Shown: one piece after another, positions 15,518 through 23,957 of the stretch
Position numbering within the stretch: position 1 is the first letter of the stretch
How the letters are laid out: each line of letters begins with the position of its first letter
Source: Pseudonocardia thermophila
GTDB lineage: Bacteria > Actinomycetota > Actinomycetes > Mycobacteriales > Pseudonocardiaceae
DNA: 64,000 nt
Direction of reading: 5' to 3'
Assembly: GCF_900142365.1 (NCBI RefSeq)
Contig: NZ_FRAP01000019.1
Coordinates: 62,001 to 126,000 of the forward strand
Translations under genes and position numbers: made by a program
Notes under the pieces: generated by a model
Database searches by the model: none
What the model was told of the DNA's origin: nothing
Seen by the model: the letters and a program-made list of their open reading frames with translations, nothing else

Positions 15518-17173
15518 TCAGCGGTTGCCGCCGGCCAGCACCCGCCGGGCGACCTTGCCGGTGGGCGTGCGCGGCAGCGCCTCGGCGAACTCGATCACTG
15601 CGGGCACCTTGAACCGGGCGAGCCGGGTGGCGCAGTGCGCCCGCACCGAAGCCTCGGTCAGCTCGGCATCCGGCTTGCGCACCACGACGGCCTTGACGAC
15701 CTCGCCGAGCCGCTCGTCGGGCGCGCCGACCACCGCCGCCTCGGCGACCCCGTCGAGCTCGGCGAGCACCTGCTCCACCTCGCGCGGGAACACGTTGAAC
15801 CCGCTCACGATCACCACGTCCGACGCGCGGTCGACCAGGTGCAGGTCGCCGTCGGCGTCGAGGAAGCCCACGTCGGCGGTGCGGAACCAGCCGTCGGCGT
15901 CGGGGCCGCCGGTGCGGTCCGGCCAGTAGCCGGAGAACAGGTTCGGCCCGCGCAGCGCGACGCGCCCGGTGTCGTCGGCCGGGTCGTCGGCCCACTCGTC
16001 CCAGTCGACGCCCGCGTCCTGCGCCGGCGCGATCGACTCCAGCGGCCGCCCCTCGGCGTCGACCAGCCGCAGCTCGATGCCCGGCAGCACCCGCCCGACC
16101 GAGCCCGGCTTCGGCGGCCGGTCGAAGGCGTTGCTGGTGACGACCGGCCCCGCCTCGGTCAGCCCGTACGCCTCGACGATCCACAGGCCGGTCGCCTCGT
16201 GGAAGGCGGTGAGCCACTCCGGGGGCAGCGGCGCGCCGCCCGAGGTGCACACCCGCAGGCCCGCGGTGGCCGACCGCAGCCGCTCGCCGGGCAGGTCCAG
16301 AAGCGCGCGGTACATCGACGGCACCCCGGCGAGCGCGCTGATCCGCTCGGCGACGAGCACGTCGAGGACCGTCTCGGCGTCGGGGTTGTCGGCGAGGACG
16401 ACGGTCGCGCCGGACCAGCACACCTGCAGCACGCCGGCCGCGAACCCGAGCACGTGGAACAGCGGCATCGTCAGCAGCACCCGGTCGACCGGGGTCACCG
16501 GGGACGGCCGCAGAGCGGCGGCCTGAGCCCGGTTGGCGAGCACCGCGCGGTGCGACAGGCAGACGCCGCGCGGGGTGCCGGTGGTGCCGGACGTGTAGAT
16601 CAGCAGGGCGACGTCCTCGGGGTCGCCGGCAGTCCGAATCACAGCGTTGTCATTTGGCTCCGCGAGCGGACCGCTCGGCGCGCCGGCGGCCGGCGGACCG
16701 AGCACTGCGGCCCCCACAGCGGCTGCGCTGCCGACCGCCGCGTCGTCACCCTCCGCAGTCACCACGACCTTCGGACGGCAGTCGCCGAAGACGATGTCGA
16801 GCTCTCTGCGGACGGCCACCGCTCCGACCGGCACGGCGATCGCGCCGGCGCGCAGCGCCCCCAGCACGGAGATGCAGAAGCCCGCGCCGCCGCGCAACCG
16901 CACGACGACCCGTTCCCCGGGGAGCGCGCCGGCCGCCCGCAGCCGCAGCGCCTCCGCGTCGACCGCGGCGTCGAGCGCTGCCCACGTGATCCTGTTCCCG
17001 CTGGTCACATCGATGATCGCGAGGTGATCGGGAGTGCGCGCCGCTGCGGCGGAGACGAGATCGGCGATCAGCTCGGGCCGGCCGTCGGCGGGAGGGGTTG
17101 GCGTGCGGTCCACGGTGCTCCAGTGGTCATCGGCGGTGGCGTCCGGGCACTCGGATCCATCCGAGTCTGTCAT
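15518..17173 (-). CDS. AMP-binding acyl-CoA synthetase
   Basis: 551 residues of the ANL superfamily, activating a carboxylic acid through an acyl-adenylate to the CoA thioester. Seen in order: P-loop-like IYTSGTTGTPRGV (about 215), A4 region MPLFHVLGFA, A5 EAYGLTEAGPVV (about 355), A7/A8 FRTADVGFLDADGD and RASDVVIVSGFNVFPREVE, and A10 lysine in PRTPTGKVARR. The chain-length pocket cannot be read. The region around 120-215 is short and Ala-rich but intact. ATG start at a clear N-terminus; a GTG 24 codons in is an alternative. It reads away from the sigma-factor gene. Confidence 0.92.
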   Translation of the reverse strand: MTDSDGSECPDATADDHWSTVDRTPTPPADGRPELIADLVSAAAARTPDHLAIIDVTSGNRITWAALDAAVDAEALRLRAAGALPGERVVVRLRGGAGFCISVLGALRAGAIAVPVGAVAVRRELDIVFGDCRPKVVVTAEGDDAAVGSAAAVGAAVLGPPAAGAPSGPLAEPNDNAVIRTAGDPEDVALLIYTSGTTGTPRGVCLSHRAVLANRAQAAALRPSPVTPVDRVLLTMPLFHVLGFAAGVLQVCWSGATVVLADNPDAETVLDVLVAERISALAGVPSMYRALLDLPGERLRSATAGLRVCTSGGAPLPPEWLTAFHEATGLWIVEAYGLTEAGPVVTSNAFDRPPKPGSVGRVLPGIELRLVDAEGRPLESIAPAQDAGVDWDEWADDPADDTGRVALRGPNLFSGYWPDRTGGPDADGWFRTADVGFLDADGDLHLVDRASDVVIVSGFNVFPREVEQVLAELDGVAEAAVVGAPDERLGEVVKAVVVRKPDAELTEASVRAHCATRLARFKVPAVIEFAEALPRTPTGKVARRVLAGGNR

Positions 17174-17548
17174 GTGCGACGGACGGTGCCGAGTGCGTCG
17201 ACCGGTCGGTCGCGACACGCCGACACGCCCCATTCGTTACGTTGACCGCGCGTAGTCAGCCGCTCACCGGAACGAACCGGCGAAGGGGCGCTGCTCCGTC
17301 CCTCCCGACACCTCCCCGCCCGTATGCTCCGCCGCTACAGACAGTTCGACGCGACGACGCTCCGGGACGTCGCACCGACTCACCCGAGGGAGTGGCATGC
17401 AGCCTCTGTGCAGAGCACCGCGAGCCGATCCTCGGCGTGGTGACCGGCACCCTTGCGAAACCGACCCGGAGTCATGACTCGCCCGATGCGACCGCACCGG
17501 CTTCTCCGCACCGACACCACCCGTACCCCGGCGGGTGGGGAGGTTCCG
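17174..17548. other. Divergent intergenic region upstream of the sigma-factor gene
   Basis: 375 bp between divergent genes. It must hold both promoters. I see a 10-bp perfect palindrome CGACCGGTCG (17199-17208), a -10-like TATGCT (17323-17328) without a convincing -35, and a strong GGGGAGG ribosome site just before 17549. In-frame TTG/ATG codons at 17453 and 17474 lack ribosome sites. Confidence 0.5.
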
Positions 17549-18340
17549 ATGACACCGACGACCGCAGCACCGGTCGGGCCACCCCAGGGCTCGGTCGGCT
17601 CGCCCCGGAAGTCCGTCCCCGGCGGCCCCGCGCTCCCCCGCCCCCGGGCCGCCGCGTACTCGCCCAACGGCCGCGCCGGCGCCGCGGTTCCCGAGCAGGC
17701 CGATCCCGCCGCCGAGTACGCCGATCCCGCGGTGCCGTTCCCGCAGCCGAACCTCCCCGCCGACGAGGTCGACACCGCAGCCGGCGACGTGGAGTCGACC
17801 GGCGGCTGGACGCTGGTCAAGGCGGCGCAGAACGGCGACATGGACGCCTTCGGCCAGCTGTTCGACCGCTACTACGACGTCGTCTTCCGCTTCGTCCTGT
17901 TCCGGGTCGGCGACCGCACCCTGGCGGAGGACCTGACCTCGGAGACGTTCGTCCGCGGCCTGCGGCGCATCAGCTCGGTCAGCTACATGGGCCGCGACAT
18001 CGGCGCGTGGTTCATCACGATCGCCCGCAACCTGATCTTCGACCACGTGAAGTCCAGCCGGTACCGGCTGGAGCACGCCACGAGCGACCTCGTGGAGCTC
18101 TCGCCCACCACGAGCGGGCCGGAGCAGCAGGTGCTCGACGGGGCGACCAACGAGGAGCTGCTGCGCTGCGTCCGCAAGCTCAACCCCGACCAGCAGGAGT
18201 GCATCCAGCTGCGCTTCCTGCAGGGGCTCTCGGTCGCCGAGACGGCCCAGATCATGGACCGCAACGAGGGCGCCGTGAAGGCGCTGCAGCACCGCGCCGT
18301 CCGGCGGCTCGCGCAACTCCTTCCGGAGGGGTTGCGATGA
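17549..18340 (+). CDS. bldN: ECF sigma factor, BldN type, with N-terminal extension
   Basis: 263 residues. Residues 1-86 are a Pro/Ala/Gly-rich extension; sigma region 2 follows (AAQNGDMDAFGQLFDRYYDV, RTLAEDLTSETFVRGLRR), then region 4 (LNPDQQECIQLRFLQGLSVA, then NEGAVKALQHRAVRRL). Streptomyces BldN is made as a pro-sigma with a very similar extension of about 86 residues. The following gene is an RsbN-like anti-sigma factor, the known BldN partner. In Streptomyces it drives aerial-mycelium (chaplin and rodlin) genes; here a developmental role is inference. The start at 17549 is set by a near-consensus ribosome site 6 nt upstream. Confidence 0.85.
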   Translation: MTPTTAAPVGPPQGSVGSPRKSVPGGPALPRPRAAAYSPNGRAGAAVPEQADPAAEYADPAVPFPQPNLPADEVDTAAGDVESTGGWTLVKAAQNGDMDAFGQLFDRYYDVVFRFVLFRVGDRTLAEDLTSETFVRGLRRISSVSYMGRDIGAWFITIARNLIFDHVKSSRYRLEHATSDLVELSPTTSGPEQQVLDGATNEELLRCVRKLNPDQQECIQLRFLQGLSVAETAQIMDRNEGAVKALQHRAVRRLAQLLPEGLR

Positions 18341-18539
18341 CCGGTTCAAGGACCATCGCCGAGGTTGCCCCGATCGTTACGCGAGCGACGAATGAACGAC
18401 TCGATGCGGTGAACGGTCTTCAGCCCGTAACCTCTGCGACCGCGGTTCGTTGTGCGGATGGACGACGAAGGTTCGGGCACCCGCAGCAACCGCGCGCAGG
18501 TGCGCCGACGAGCGCGAGACTGCAGTGAGGACGGCAAAC

Positions 18540-19964
18540 ATGCCCGCCGGACGGGGCAACGACGCAGAGCGGTTCGCCGCGGCGCTGGAGCAGGGGCGAT
18601 CCCCCGACTCCATCGACGCCGAACTCGCTCGCGAACTCGAGATCGTGGCGATGCTGCGCGCCGCGGGATCGGCCTTCGCGCCGGATCCCGCGTCGAAGGC
18701 GCGGGCTCGCGCCCGGGTCCTCGCGGCGCTCGCCGCCGACAGCGGGGCGGCGGGCGCCGCGCCGACGGCTGCGGAGACGACCTCCCGGATCGCCGACCTC
18801 CACCCGGAGTCGGACACCGAGGTCACCTCCCGGATCGCGCCCGTCGTCGAGCCCGACCTGGACGCCGAGCCCGTCACCGACACCGAGCCCGTCACCGACA
18901 CCGAGCCCGTCACCGACACCGAGGACGAGCAGGCCGACGACCGGACCGACGCCGAATCCGCGGCGCAGCCGCACGTAGCGACCCGCAGCGCGGCCGGGCG
19001 CTCGCGCAGCCGCCGCTCGGGCCGGCACGTCCTGCCCAGCCGGCCGGCCCGCGGCGGGGGCGCAGCCCGCCGCCGCAACCCGCTGCGCCGGATGGCCGTC
19101 ACGGCGTCGGCGGCCTTCCTGGCGATCGTCGCGATCGCGGGCGGCGGCATGTTCGCCAGCCGCGACGCGCTGCCCGGCGACGCGCTCTACGGGATCAAGC
19201 GGGTCGCGGAGTCGGCCGGCACCGCGCTCACCTTCGACCAGAACGCGCGCGCCCAGCGGCACCTGGCGCTGGCGACCACCCGGCTCAACGAGGTGGAGCA
19301 GCTGGCGAAGACCTCGGTCGCACAGGCCGATCCCGCCCTGGTGAGCGGGGCGATCATGGACTTCGACGCCGCCACGGGCGAGGGCTCGAGCCTGATCCTC
19401 ACCGAGGACGACGCGCACGACCCGGCGCGGCTGGCCGATCTGCAGGCCTGGGCGGCCGAGCAGGTGAGCAGGCTGTCCGCGCTGCGGTCGGAGCTGCCGG
19501 CGTCGGCGCAGGCCGAGGTCGACCGCTCCATCCAGCTGCTCGACCAGCTGCGCCGTCGAGCGGCCGCGCTGCTGGAGCGGGTGTACTGCGAGGACGTCAC
19601 CTCGGGCGACGCCGACCAGCTCGGCCCGATCCCGGCGACGACCGACTGCGACTACGCCGACGACGGCTCGCCGCGCGGGGCCGGCCGGCCGAGCTACGGG
19701 TCGTCCCACGACGACGAGTACGACGACGACCCCACTGCGGGACCGGACGGGCTGCTGCCGGACCTCCTGGACGACGACGAGACCACCACGGCGGCGAGCA
19801 CCGACGAGGCGGACGAGGACACGTCCGCCTCGTCGAGCAGCACGCCCAGCTCGGCGCCGACCGGCTCCTCGTCGATCAACGTGCCGCTGCCGCTGCCGCT
19901 GCTGCCGCCGATCAACCTGCCGCCGCTGTTGCCGGGTGGCCGCGGCATCACCATCGGCGGCTGA
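18540..19964 (+). CDS. rsbN: RsbN-like membrane anti-sigma factor (DUF5667)
   Basis: 474 residues. The cytosolic N-terminus (1-80) has AERFAAALEQGRS and ELEIVAMLRAAGSAF, the expected sigma-binding helices. An acidic linker with three PVTDTE repeats follows. One membrane helix spans about 185-205 (VTASAAFLAIVAIAGGG). The extracytoplasmic DUF5667 domain begins with LPGDALYGIKRVAESAG and runs to about 350; the tail is Asp-, Ser-, Thr- and Pro-rich. It lies 200 bp after the sigma gene. In Streptomyces RsbN inhibits BldN directly; I infer the same pair here. The ATG has GAGG 9 nt upstream; a GTG at 18525 is possible. Confidence 0.8.
   Translation: MPAGRGNDAERFAAALEQGRSPDSIDAELARELEIVAMLRAAGSAFAPDPASKARARARVLAALAADSGAAGAAPTAAETTSRIADLHPESDTEVTSRIAPVVEPDLDAEPVTDTEPVTDTEPVTDTEDEQADDRTDAESAAQPHVATRSAAGRSRSRRSGRHVLPSRPARGGGAARRRNPLRRMAVTASAAFLAIVAIAGGGMFASRDALPGDALYGIKRVAESAGTALTFDQNARAQRHLALATTRLNEVEQLAKTSVAQADPALVSGAIMDFDAATGEGSSLILTEDDAHDPARLADLQAWAAEQVSRLSALRSELPASAQAEVDRSIQLLDQLRRRAAALLERVYCEDVTSGDADQLGPIPATTDCDYADDGSPRGAGRPSYGSSHDDEYDDDPTAGPDGLLPDLLDDDETTTAASTDEADEDTSASSSSTPSSAPTGSSSINVPLPLPLLPPINLPPLLPGGRGITIGG
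18867..18920 (+). repeat. Three 18-bp tandem repeats in the anti-sigma gene
   Basis: Three exact copies of an 18-bp unit, encoding EPVTDT each, lie in the linker between the sigma-binding helices and the membrane helix. Copy number could vary without breaking the frame. Confidence 0.9.
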
Positions 19965-20072
19965 CCAACCCGAGCCACCCGGTGGGCGCGGCCGTCGCGC
20001 AAACCCCGCGGCGGCCGCGGCCGCTCCTACTAGGCTGGGTGGCGCTGGAGGAACCGGTCGGAAGGGCCGCAG

Positions 20073-20978
20073 GTGGTGTCTGAAGAGGACGCGCTCACCG
20101 GAGCGTCGGACGACCGCGAGGGCACGGAACGTTCCAGGATCGCCGGCGAGGCGTCCGCGGCGGCCGCGGTGGCCGCGGGCGACGGCAACGAACCCGCCCC
20201 GGCCGAAGCACCACAGCCCGACCTCACCGCGGCGGCGTTCTTCGACGTCGACAACACGATGATGATGGGCGCGTCGATCTTCCACTTCGCCCGGGGGCTC
20301 GCCGCGCGCAAGTTCTTCACGACGTCCGACCTCGCAGGATTCGCCTGGGAGCAGCTGAAGTTCCGCATCGGCGGGCGGGAGACCAACGTCGCGGAGCACC
20401 GCGACACCGCGCTGTCGTTCGTCGCGGGCCGCAACGTCGACGAGATCGTCGCGCTCGGCGAGGAGATCTACGACGAGCTGATGGCCGACCGCATCTGGTC
20501 CGGCACGCGGGCGCTCGCGCAGATGCACCTCGATGCCGGGCAACGAGTGTGGCTGGTGACGGCCACCCCGGTCGAGCTGGCGCAGATCATCGCGCGCCGG
20601 CTCGGCCTCACCGGGGCGCTGGGCACGGTGGCGGAGAGCGTGGACGGCGTCTACACCGGCCGGCTCGTCGGGGAGATCCTGCACGGCCCGGCGAAGGCGC
20701 ACGCGGTGCGCGCGCTGGCCGTCGCCGAGGGGCTGGACCTGCGCCGCTGCACCGCCTACTCCGACTCCGTCAACGACGTGCCGATGCTGTCGGTCGTCGG
20801 CACCGCGGTGGCGGTCAACCCGGACCCCGAGCTGCGCGACATCGCCAAGGAGCGCGGCTGGCAGATCCGCGACTTCCGCACCGGCCGCAAGGCCGCCAAG
20901 ATCGGCGTGCCGTCGCTCCTGGGCGCGGGCGCGATCGCCGGCGCGGTGGCCGTCGGGTACGCCTACCGCAAGCGCTGA
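20073..20978 (+). CDS. HAD-IB family phosphatase (SerB1-like) with C-terminal helix
   Basis: 301 residues. Motif I is FFDVDNTMMMG (nucleophile Asp, about residue 58), motif II WLVTATPVEL, and motif III/IV AYSDSVNDVPMLSVVG. These define the SerB-like HAD-IB subfamily (Rv0505c-like). The substrate may be phosphoserine or another small phosphoester. The first 50 residues are acidic and Ala-rich, and a hydrophobic Gly/Ala helix ends the protein (GAGAIAGAVAVGYAYRKR), so it may be membrane-attached. Starts with two adjacent GTG codons. It ends 7 bp before the acyltransferase stop on the other strand. Confidence 0.88.
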   Translation: MVSEEDALTGASDDREGTERSRIAGEASAAAAVAAGDGNEPAPAEAPQPDLTAAAFFDVDNTMMMGASIFHFARGLAARKFFTTSDLAGFAWEQLKFRIGGRETNVAEHRDTALSFVAGRNVDEIVALGEEIYDELMADRIWSGTRALAQMHLDAGQRVWLVTATPVELAQIIARRLGLTGALGTVAESVDGVYTGRLVGEILHGPAKAHAVRALAVAEGLDLRRCTAYSDSVNDVPMLSVVGTAVAVNPDPELRDIAKERGWQIRDFRTGRKAAKIGVPSLLGAGAIAGAVAVGYAYRKR

Positions 20979-20984
20979 GGGACC

Positions 20985-22139
20985 TCAGCCGAGGAACACG
21001 CTCCGCCGCTGCGCGAGCAGCCGGTAGAGCGTGTGCTGGATGGTCTCGCGCACCTGGTCAGCGATGTTGAAGACCGTCATCGGGTCGTCGGCCTCGGCAG
21101 GATCGATCGTGTCGGTGCGGATCGGCTCGCCGAACTCGATGTACCACTTCGACGGCAGCGGGATCGCCCCCAGCGGGCCGAGCCACGGGAACGTCGGCGT
21201 CACCGGGAAGTACGGGGCGCCGAGCAGCCGCGCCAGCGGACGGATGTCACCGATCTTCGGATAGATCTCCTCCGCGCCCACGATCGAGCACGGGATGATC
21301 GGCACCTGCGTGCGCAGGGCCGCCGAGACGAAGCCGCCGCGGCCGAACCGCTGCAGTTTGTAGCGGTCGCGGAACGGCTTGCCGATGCCCTTGAAGCCCT
21401 CCGGCCACACGCCGACGAGTTCCCCGTTGCGCATGAGCCGCTCGGCGTCCGGGTTGCACGCGAGCGTGCTGCCGGCCTTGCGGGCCAGCGAGCCCACGCC
21501 GGGCAGCCGGAACACCAGGTCGGCGCCCAGCAGCCGCAGGTGCCGCCGCGCGGGGTGCTCGTCGTGCAGGGCGACGGTCGTCATCAGCGCATCGACCGGC
21601 AGCGTGCCCGAGTGGTTGGCGACGACGAGCGCGGCCCCGACATCGGGCACGTGGTGCACGCCGATCGTCTCGACGCGGAACCAGTGCCGGTAGAGCGGGC
21701 GAAGCAGCGGTAGGAAGACGTTGTCGGTGAGATCGACGTCGAAGCCGAACTCGTCGACCGCGTAGTCGCCCTCGAGGCGGCGACGCAGGAAGTCCAGCGC
21801 GGTCGTCAGCGCCTCCTCCCACTCTGCCGGGGTCTGCTCCGCGGCCTCGTCCACCGGTGGCTCCTCGGCGCCCGCCTCTGCGGACTCCTCGGTCGCTGGT
21901 GGCGGTTCCGCGGACCGCGGTGAGGGCACGGCCGGGCGGCGGGTGGTCGGCCCGGAGCCGCCGAGGCGCCAGCGGGTGCGCCCGGAGGAGTCGTCGGCGT
22001 GCAGCGGGATCACGCGGGCCCGGGTCTCCGGTTCGCTCACCTCGGCACCTCCCCCGGTGGCGTCCGGCGCGCCGACCCGGCTGCGGGCCCGGTCCACGGC
22101 GCGGCGGCGGCGCTGGACTGCGGGATGTTCGGAGGTCAT
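20985..22139 (-). CDS. PlsC-like lysophospholipid acyltransferase family protein
   Basis: 384 residues. The first 115 are charged, Pro-rich and probably disordered. The acyltransferase domain shows VVANHSGTLPVDAL (about 172), FRLPGVGSLARKAG, GVWPEGFKGIGKP and IPCSIVGAEEIYP. The catalytic His and Asp are separated by six residues (H176, D183) rather than the usual four, as I recall for the Rv0502 group. It should acylate a glycerolipid or related acceptor at the membrane. The ATG overlaps the SDR stop (ATGA), and both genes keep the order Rv0501-Rv0502 of mycobacteria. Confidence 0.87.
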   Translation of the reverse strand: MTSEHPAVQRRRRAVDRARSRVGAPDATGGGAEVSEPETRARVIPLHADDSSGRTRWRLGGSGPTTRRPAVPSPRSAEPPPATEESAEAGAEEPPVDEAAEQTPAEWEEALTTALDFLRRRLEGDYAVDEFGFDVDLTDNVFLPLLRPLYRHWFRVETIGVHHVPDVGAALVVANHSGTLPVDALMTTVALHDEHPARRHLRLLGADLVFRLPGVGSLARKAGSTLACNPDAERLMRNGELVGVWPEGFKGIGKPFRDRYKLQRFGRGGFVSAALRTQVPIIPCSIVGAEEIYPKIGDIRPLARLLGAPYFPVTPTFPWLGPLGAIPLPSKWYIEFGEPIRTDTIDPAEADDPMTVFNIADQVRETIQHTLYRLLAQRRSVFLG

Positions 22140-23212
22140 CGGGCCCCCACGGCGGAGAGGAGTTTGTCGACCTGCCGCCCGGCGGTGATCCCGCCCTCGC
22201 GCAGCACGCGCTCGAGCGCATCGATCCGGTCGGGCGGGAGGAGGGGCCGCAGCACCGCGCCCCGCACGAAGTCGTCGAAGGCCTGCACGGTCGTCCACCG
22301 GGGAGTGAACCCGAACTGCCGGCGCAGCCGGGTGGTGTCCACGACGCGGCCGAAGTTGAGCAGGCGCAGCTGCTCCGGGGAGTAGTCGACGATGCGGGCG
22401 GTGCGCAACAGCTTGCCCACGGACCCGACGGCGATCCCGGGAACGGGCAGCGCCACCCGGCCGGCCCGGCGGATCGCCTGGGAGAGCAGCAGCACGCCGT
22501 CGGCCGCGACGTTGAACACGCCGGGGATCTCCTCGCTGACGGCGCGTTCGAGGACGGCCAGCCCGTCCTCCTCGTGCAGCAGCTGCACGCGCGCGTCGTA
22601 GCCGAGGACGGTGGGCACGACGGGCAACGAGAAGTACCTGGTGAACGCGTTGTCGACACGCGGGCCGATGAGGTTGCTGAACCGCAGGACGGTCACCGAC
22701 ACGTCGGGGCGGCGACGGGCGAACCCGCGCAAGTAGCCCTCGATCTCGGTGGCGTCCTTGGCCCACCCGCCGGAGGGGATCTCCTTCGGCGTCATCGTCT
22801 CGTCGAACAGCGCCGGATCGCGGGAGCTGGCCCCGTAGACGGCGGTGGTGGACTTCAGCACCATGCGCCGCACCGAACTGGCCTTCTGGCAGGCCGCGAG
22901 CAGCTGCATCGTGCCGATGACGTTCATCTCCTTCATCGCCGTGCGACCGCCGGAACGGGCGGGCTCCGACGAGAGCGCCGTGTGCACGACGGTGTCGACC
23001 GAGGCGCGCGAGATGACCTTGGCGATCAGCGGGTTCCGGATGTCGGCGCGCACGAACTCCGCGCGCCCCATGCGGCGCAGCATGTCGCGCGACGGCGGCA
23101 CGATGTCCACGCCGAGCACACGCTCGATACCGGGATCTGCGGCGAGCCGGGCGGCGAGATGGCCACCGAGGAACCGGCTCACCCCGGTGACGAGCACGAC
23201 GGATGGGGGCAC
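22136..23212 (-). CDS. NAD-dependent epimerase/dehydratase-like SDR protein
   Basis: 358 residues with an extended-SDR Rossmann fold: VLVTGVSRFLGGHLAARL for dinucleotide binding, DIRNP, and VLKSTTAVYGASS for the catalytic serine strand. The usual YxxxK is not found: the matching tyrosine reads EGYLRGFARR, so Lys is missing. The protein may bind a nucleotide without standard SDR catalysis. Equivalent to Rv0501 by position. GTG start; the preceding gap carries a terminator for bS22. Confidence 0.85.
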   Translation of the reverse strand: MPPSVVLVTGVSRFLGGHLAARLAADPGIERVLGVDIVPPSRDMLRRMGRAEFVRADIRNPLIAKVISRASVDTVVHTALSSEPARSGGRTAMKEMNVIGTMQLLAACQKASSVRRMVLKSTTAVYGASSRDPALFDETMTPKEIPSGGWAKDATEIEGYLRGFARRRPDVSVTVLRFSNLIGPRVDNAFTRYFSLPVVPTVLGYDARVQLLHEEDGLAVLERAVSEEIPGVFNVAADGVLLLSQAIRRAGRVALPVPGIAVGSVGKLLRTARIVDYSPEQLRLLNFGRVVDTTRLRRQFGFTPRWTTVQAFDDFVRGAVLRPLLPPDRIDALERVLREGGITAGRQVDKLLSAVGAR

Positions 23213-23262
23213 GGACCACCCCTGCCAGATAGGAGGAGGACGCGGTGGGTGACCGATGCTAG

Positions 23263-23306
23263 ACCCCGGGGCGACCCCGGGTCACTCACACGACGCGATG
23301 AGTGAC
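23263..23306 (-). terminator. Hairpins after the bS22 gene
   Basis: Two successive inverted repeats follow the bS22 stop: an 8-bp stem (23281-23288 with 23299-23306, 10-nt loop) and a stronger GC stem at about 23263-23282 (with a bulge). They would end the short bS22 transcript before the SDR gene. Confidence 0.6.
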
Positions 23307-23328
23307 CGGACGCACCCCGGGGGCAGGC

Positions 23329-23430
23329 TCACTTGCCGAGCTTGCGACGCTGCACGCGGGTCTTGCGGAGGAGCTTGCGGTGCTTCTTCTTCGACATCCG
23401 CTTGCGGCGCTTCTTGATGACGGAACCCAT
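23329..23430 (-). CDS. 30S ribosomal protein bS22 (AURKAIP1/COX24-type), 33 residues
   Basis: A tiny basic protein: it starts MGSVIKKRRKRMSKKKHRKL and ends RRKLGK, with about 60% Lys/Arg. This is the signature of the AURKAIP1/COX24-domain family, shown in mycobacterial ribosomes to be protein bS22 near the decoding centre. It matches the Rv0500B position, between an SDR gene and a small excisionase-like HTH gene. It is too short for most gene callers but very convincing. It is flanked by its own terminators. Confidence 0.95.
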   Translation of the reverse strand: MGSVIKKRRKRMSKKKHRKLLRKTRVQRRKLGK

Positions 23431-23511
23431 GCGTGACCTTCTCGATCTACCTCGGTACGACGGAAAGGTGCCCCGCCCGCGCTGGCGCGCGAACGCGCAG
23501 GACGGGACGAC

Positions 23512-23540
23512 GACCGGACGCCCATGCTACCGGTCCGGTC
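23512..23540 (-). terminator. Candidate terminator after the small HTH gene
   Basis: GACCGGAC/GTCCGGTC form an 8-bp stem with a 13-nt loop, 25 nt past the HTH stop. The loop region also contains a -10-like TAGCAT on the minus strand (23523-23528 area), so part of this may be the bS22 promoter instead. Confidence 0.4.
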
Positions 23541-23565
23541 GTACGGTCCGGTGAACAGGTCTGAT

Positions 23566-23775
23566 CTACCCCGCGTCGAAGTAGGCGTTGCGCAGGTAGT
23601 CCTCGACGGCGTTGCGCGGCACCCGGAACGACCGGCCCACCCGCGCCGCCGGGAGCTCCCCGGAGTGCACCAGGCGGTACACGGTCATCTTGGACACACG
23701 CATCATCGCCGCGACCTCGGCCACCGTGAGGAACTGCATCTGGGCGAGGTGGATCTCGGGCTCATCGGCCGCCAT
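23566..23775 (-). CDS. Excisionase/MerR-type helix-turn-helix protein, 69 residues
   Basis: A one-domain DNA-binding protein. FLTVAEVAAMMRVSKMTVYR forms the helix-turn-helix, followed by GELPAARVGRSFRVPRNAVE for the wing. It belongs to the same broad group as BldC and phage excisionases, but here it is a chromosomal core gene (Rv0500A-like position) beside bS22 and proC. No cognate operator is identified. ATG chosen because upstream in-frame residues do not fit the family. Confidence 0.9.
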   Translation of the reverse strand: MAADEPEIHLAQMQFLTVAEVAAMMRVSKMTVYRLVHSGELPAARVGRSFRVPRNAVEDYLRNAYFDAG

Positions 23776-23929
23776 CCGATCACCGCCTTCAGGTCTCACC
23801 GGGCCCGGTCGCTCGACCGGGTGCAGGCGTGTCAGCTGAGTCTAGCGGGACCGGTGTGACGAGCACGACCGGCCGCTCTACCCGGGCGAGCGCTCAAGCC
23901 GCGCGCCAGGGTGAGACGTGTCGTCCGAT

Positions 23930-23950
23930 CGGTCGGTGATCGACCGACCG
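23930..23950 (-). terminator. Hairpin after proC
   Basis: CGGTCGGT/ACCGACCG, an 8-bp perfect stem with a 5-nt loop, sits 8 nt past the proC stop. The remainder of 23776-23957 should hold the promoter for the HTH gene; none is obvious. Confidence 0.6.
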
Positions 23951-23957
23951 TCCGACC

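Noticed and set aside
23566..23775. Phage excisionase as a sign of a prophage
   Set aside because: The small HTH gene lies in a core syntenic position next to bS22 and proC, with no integrase or attachment site.
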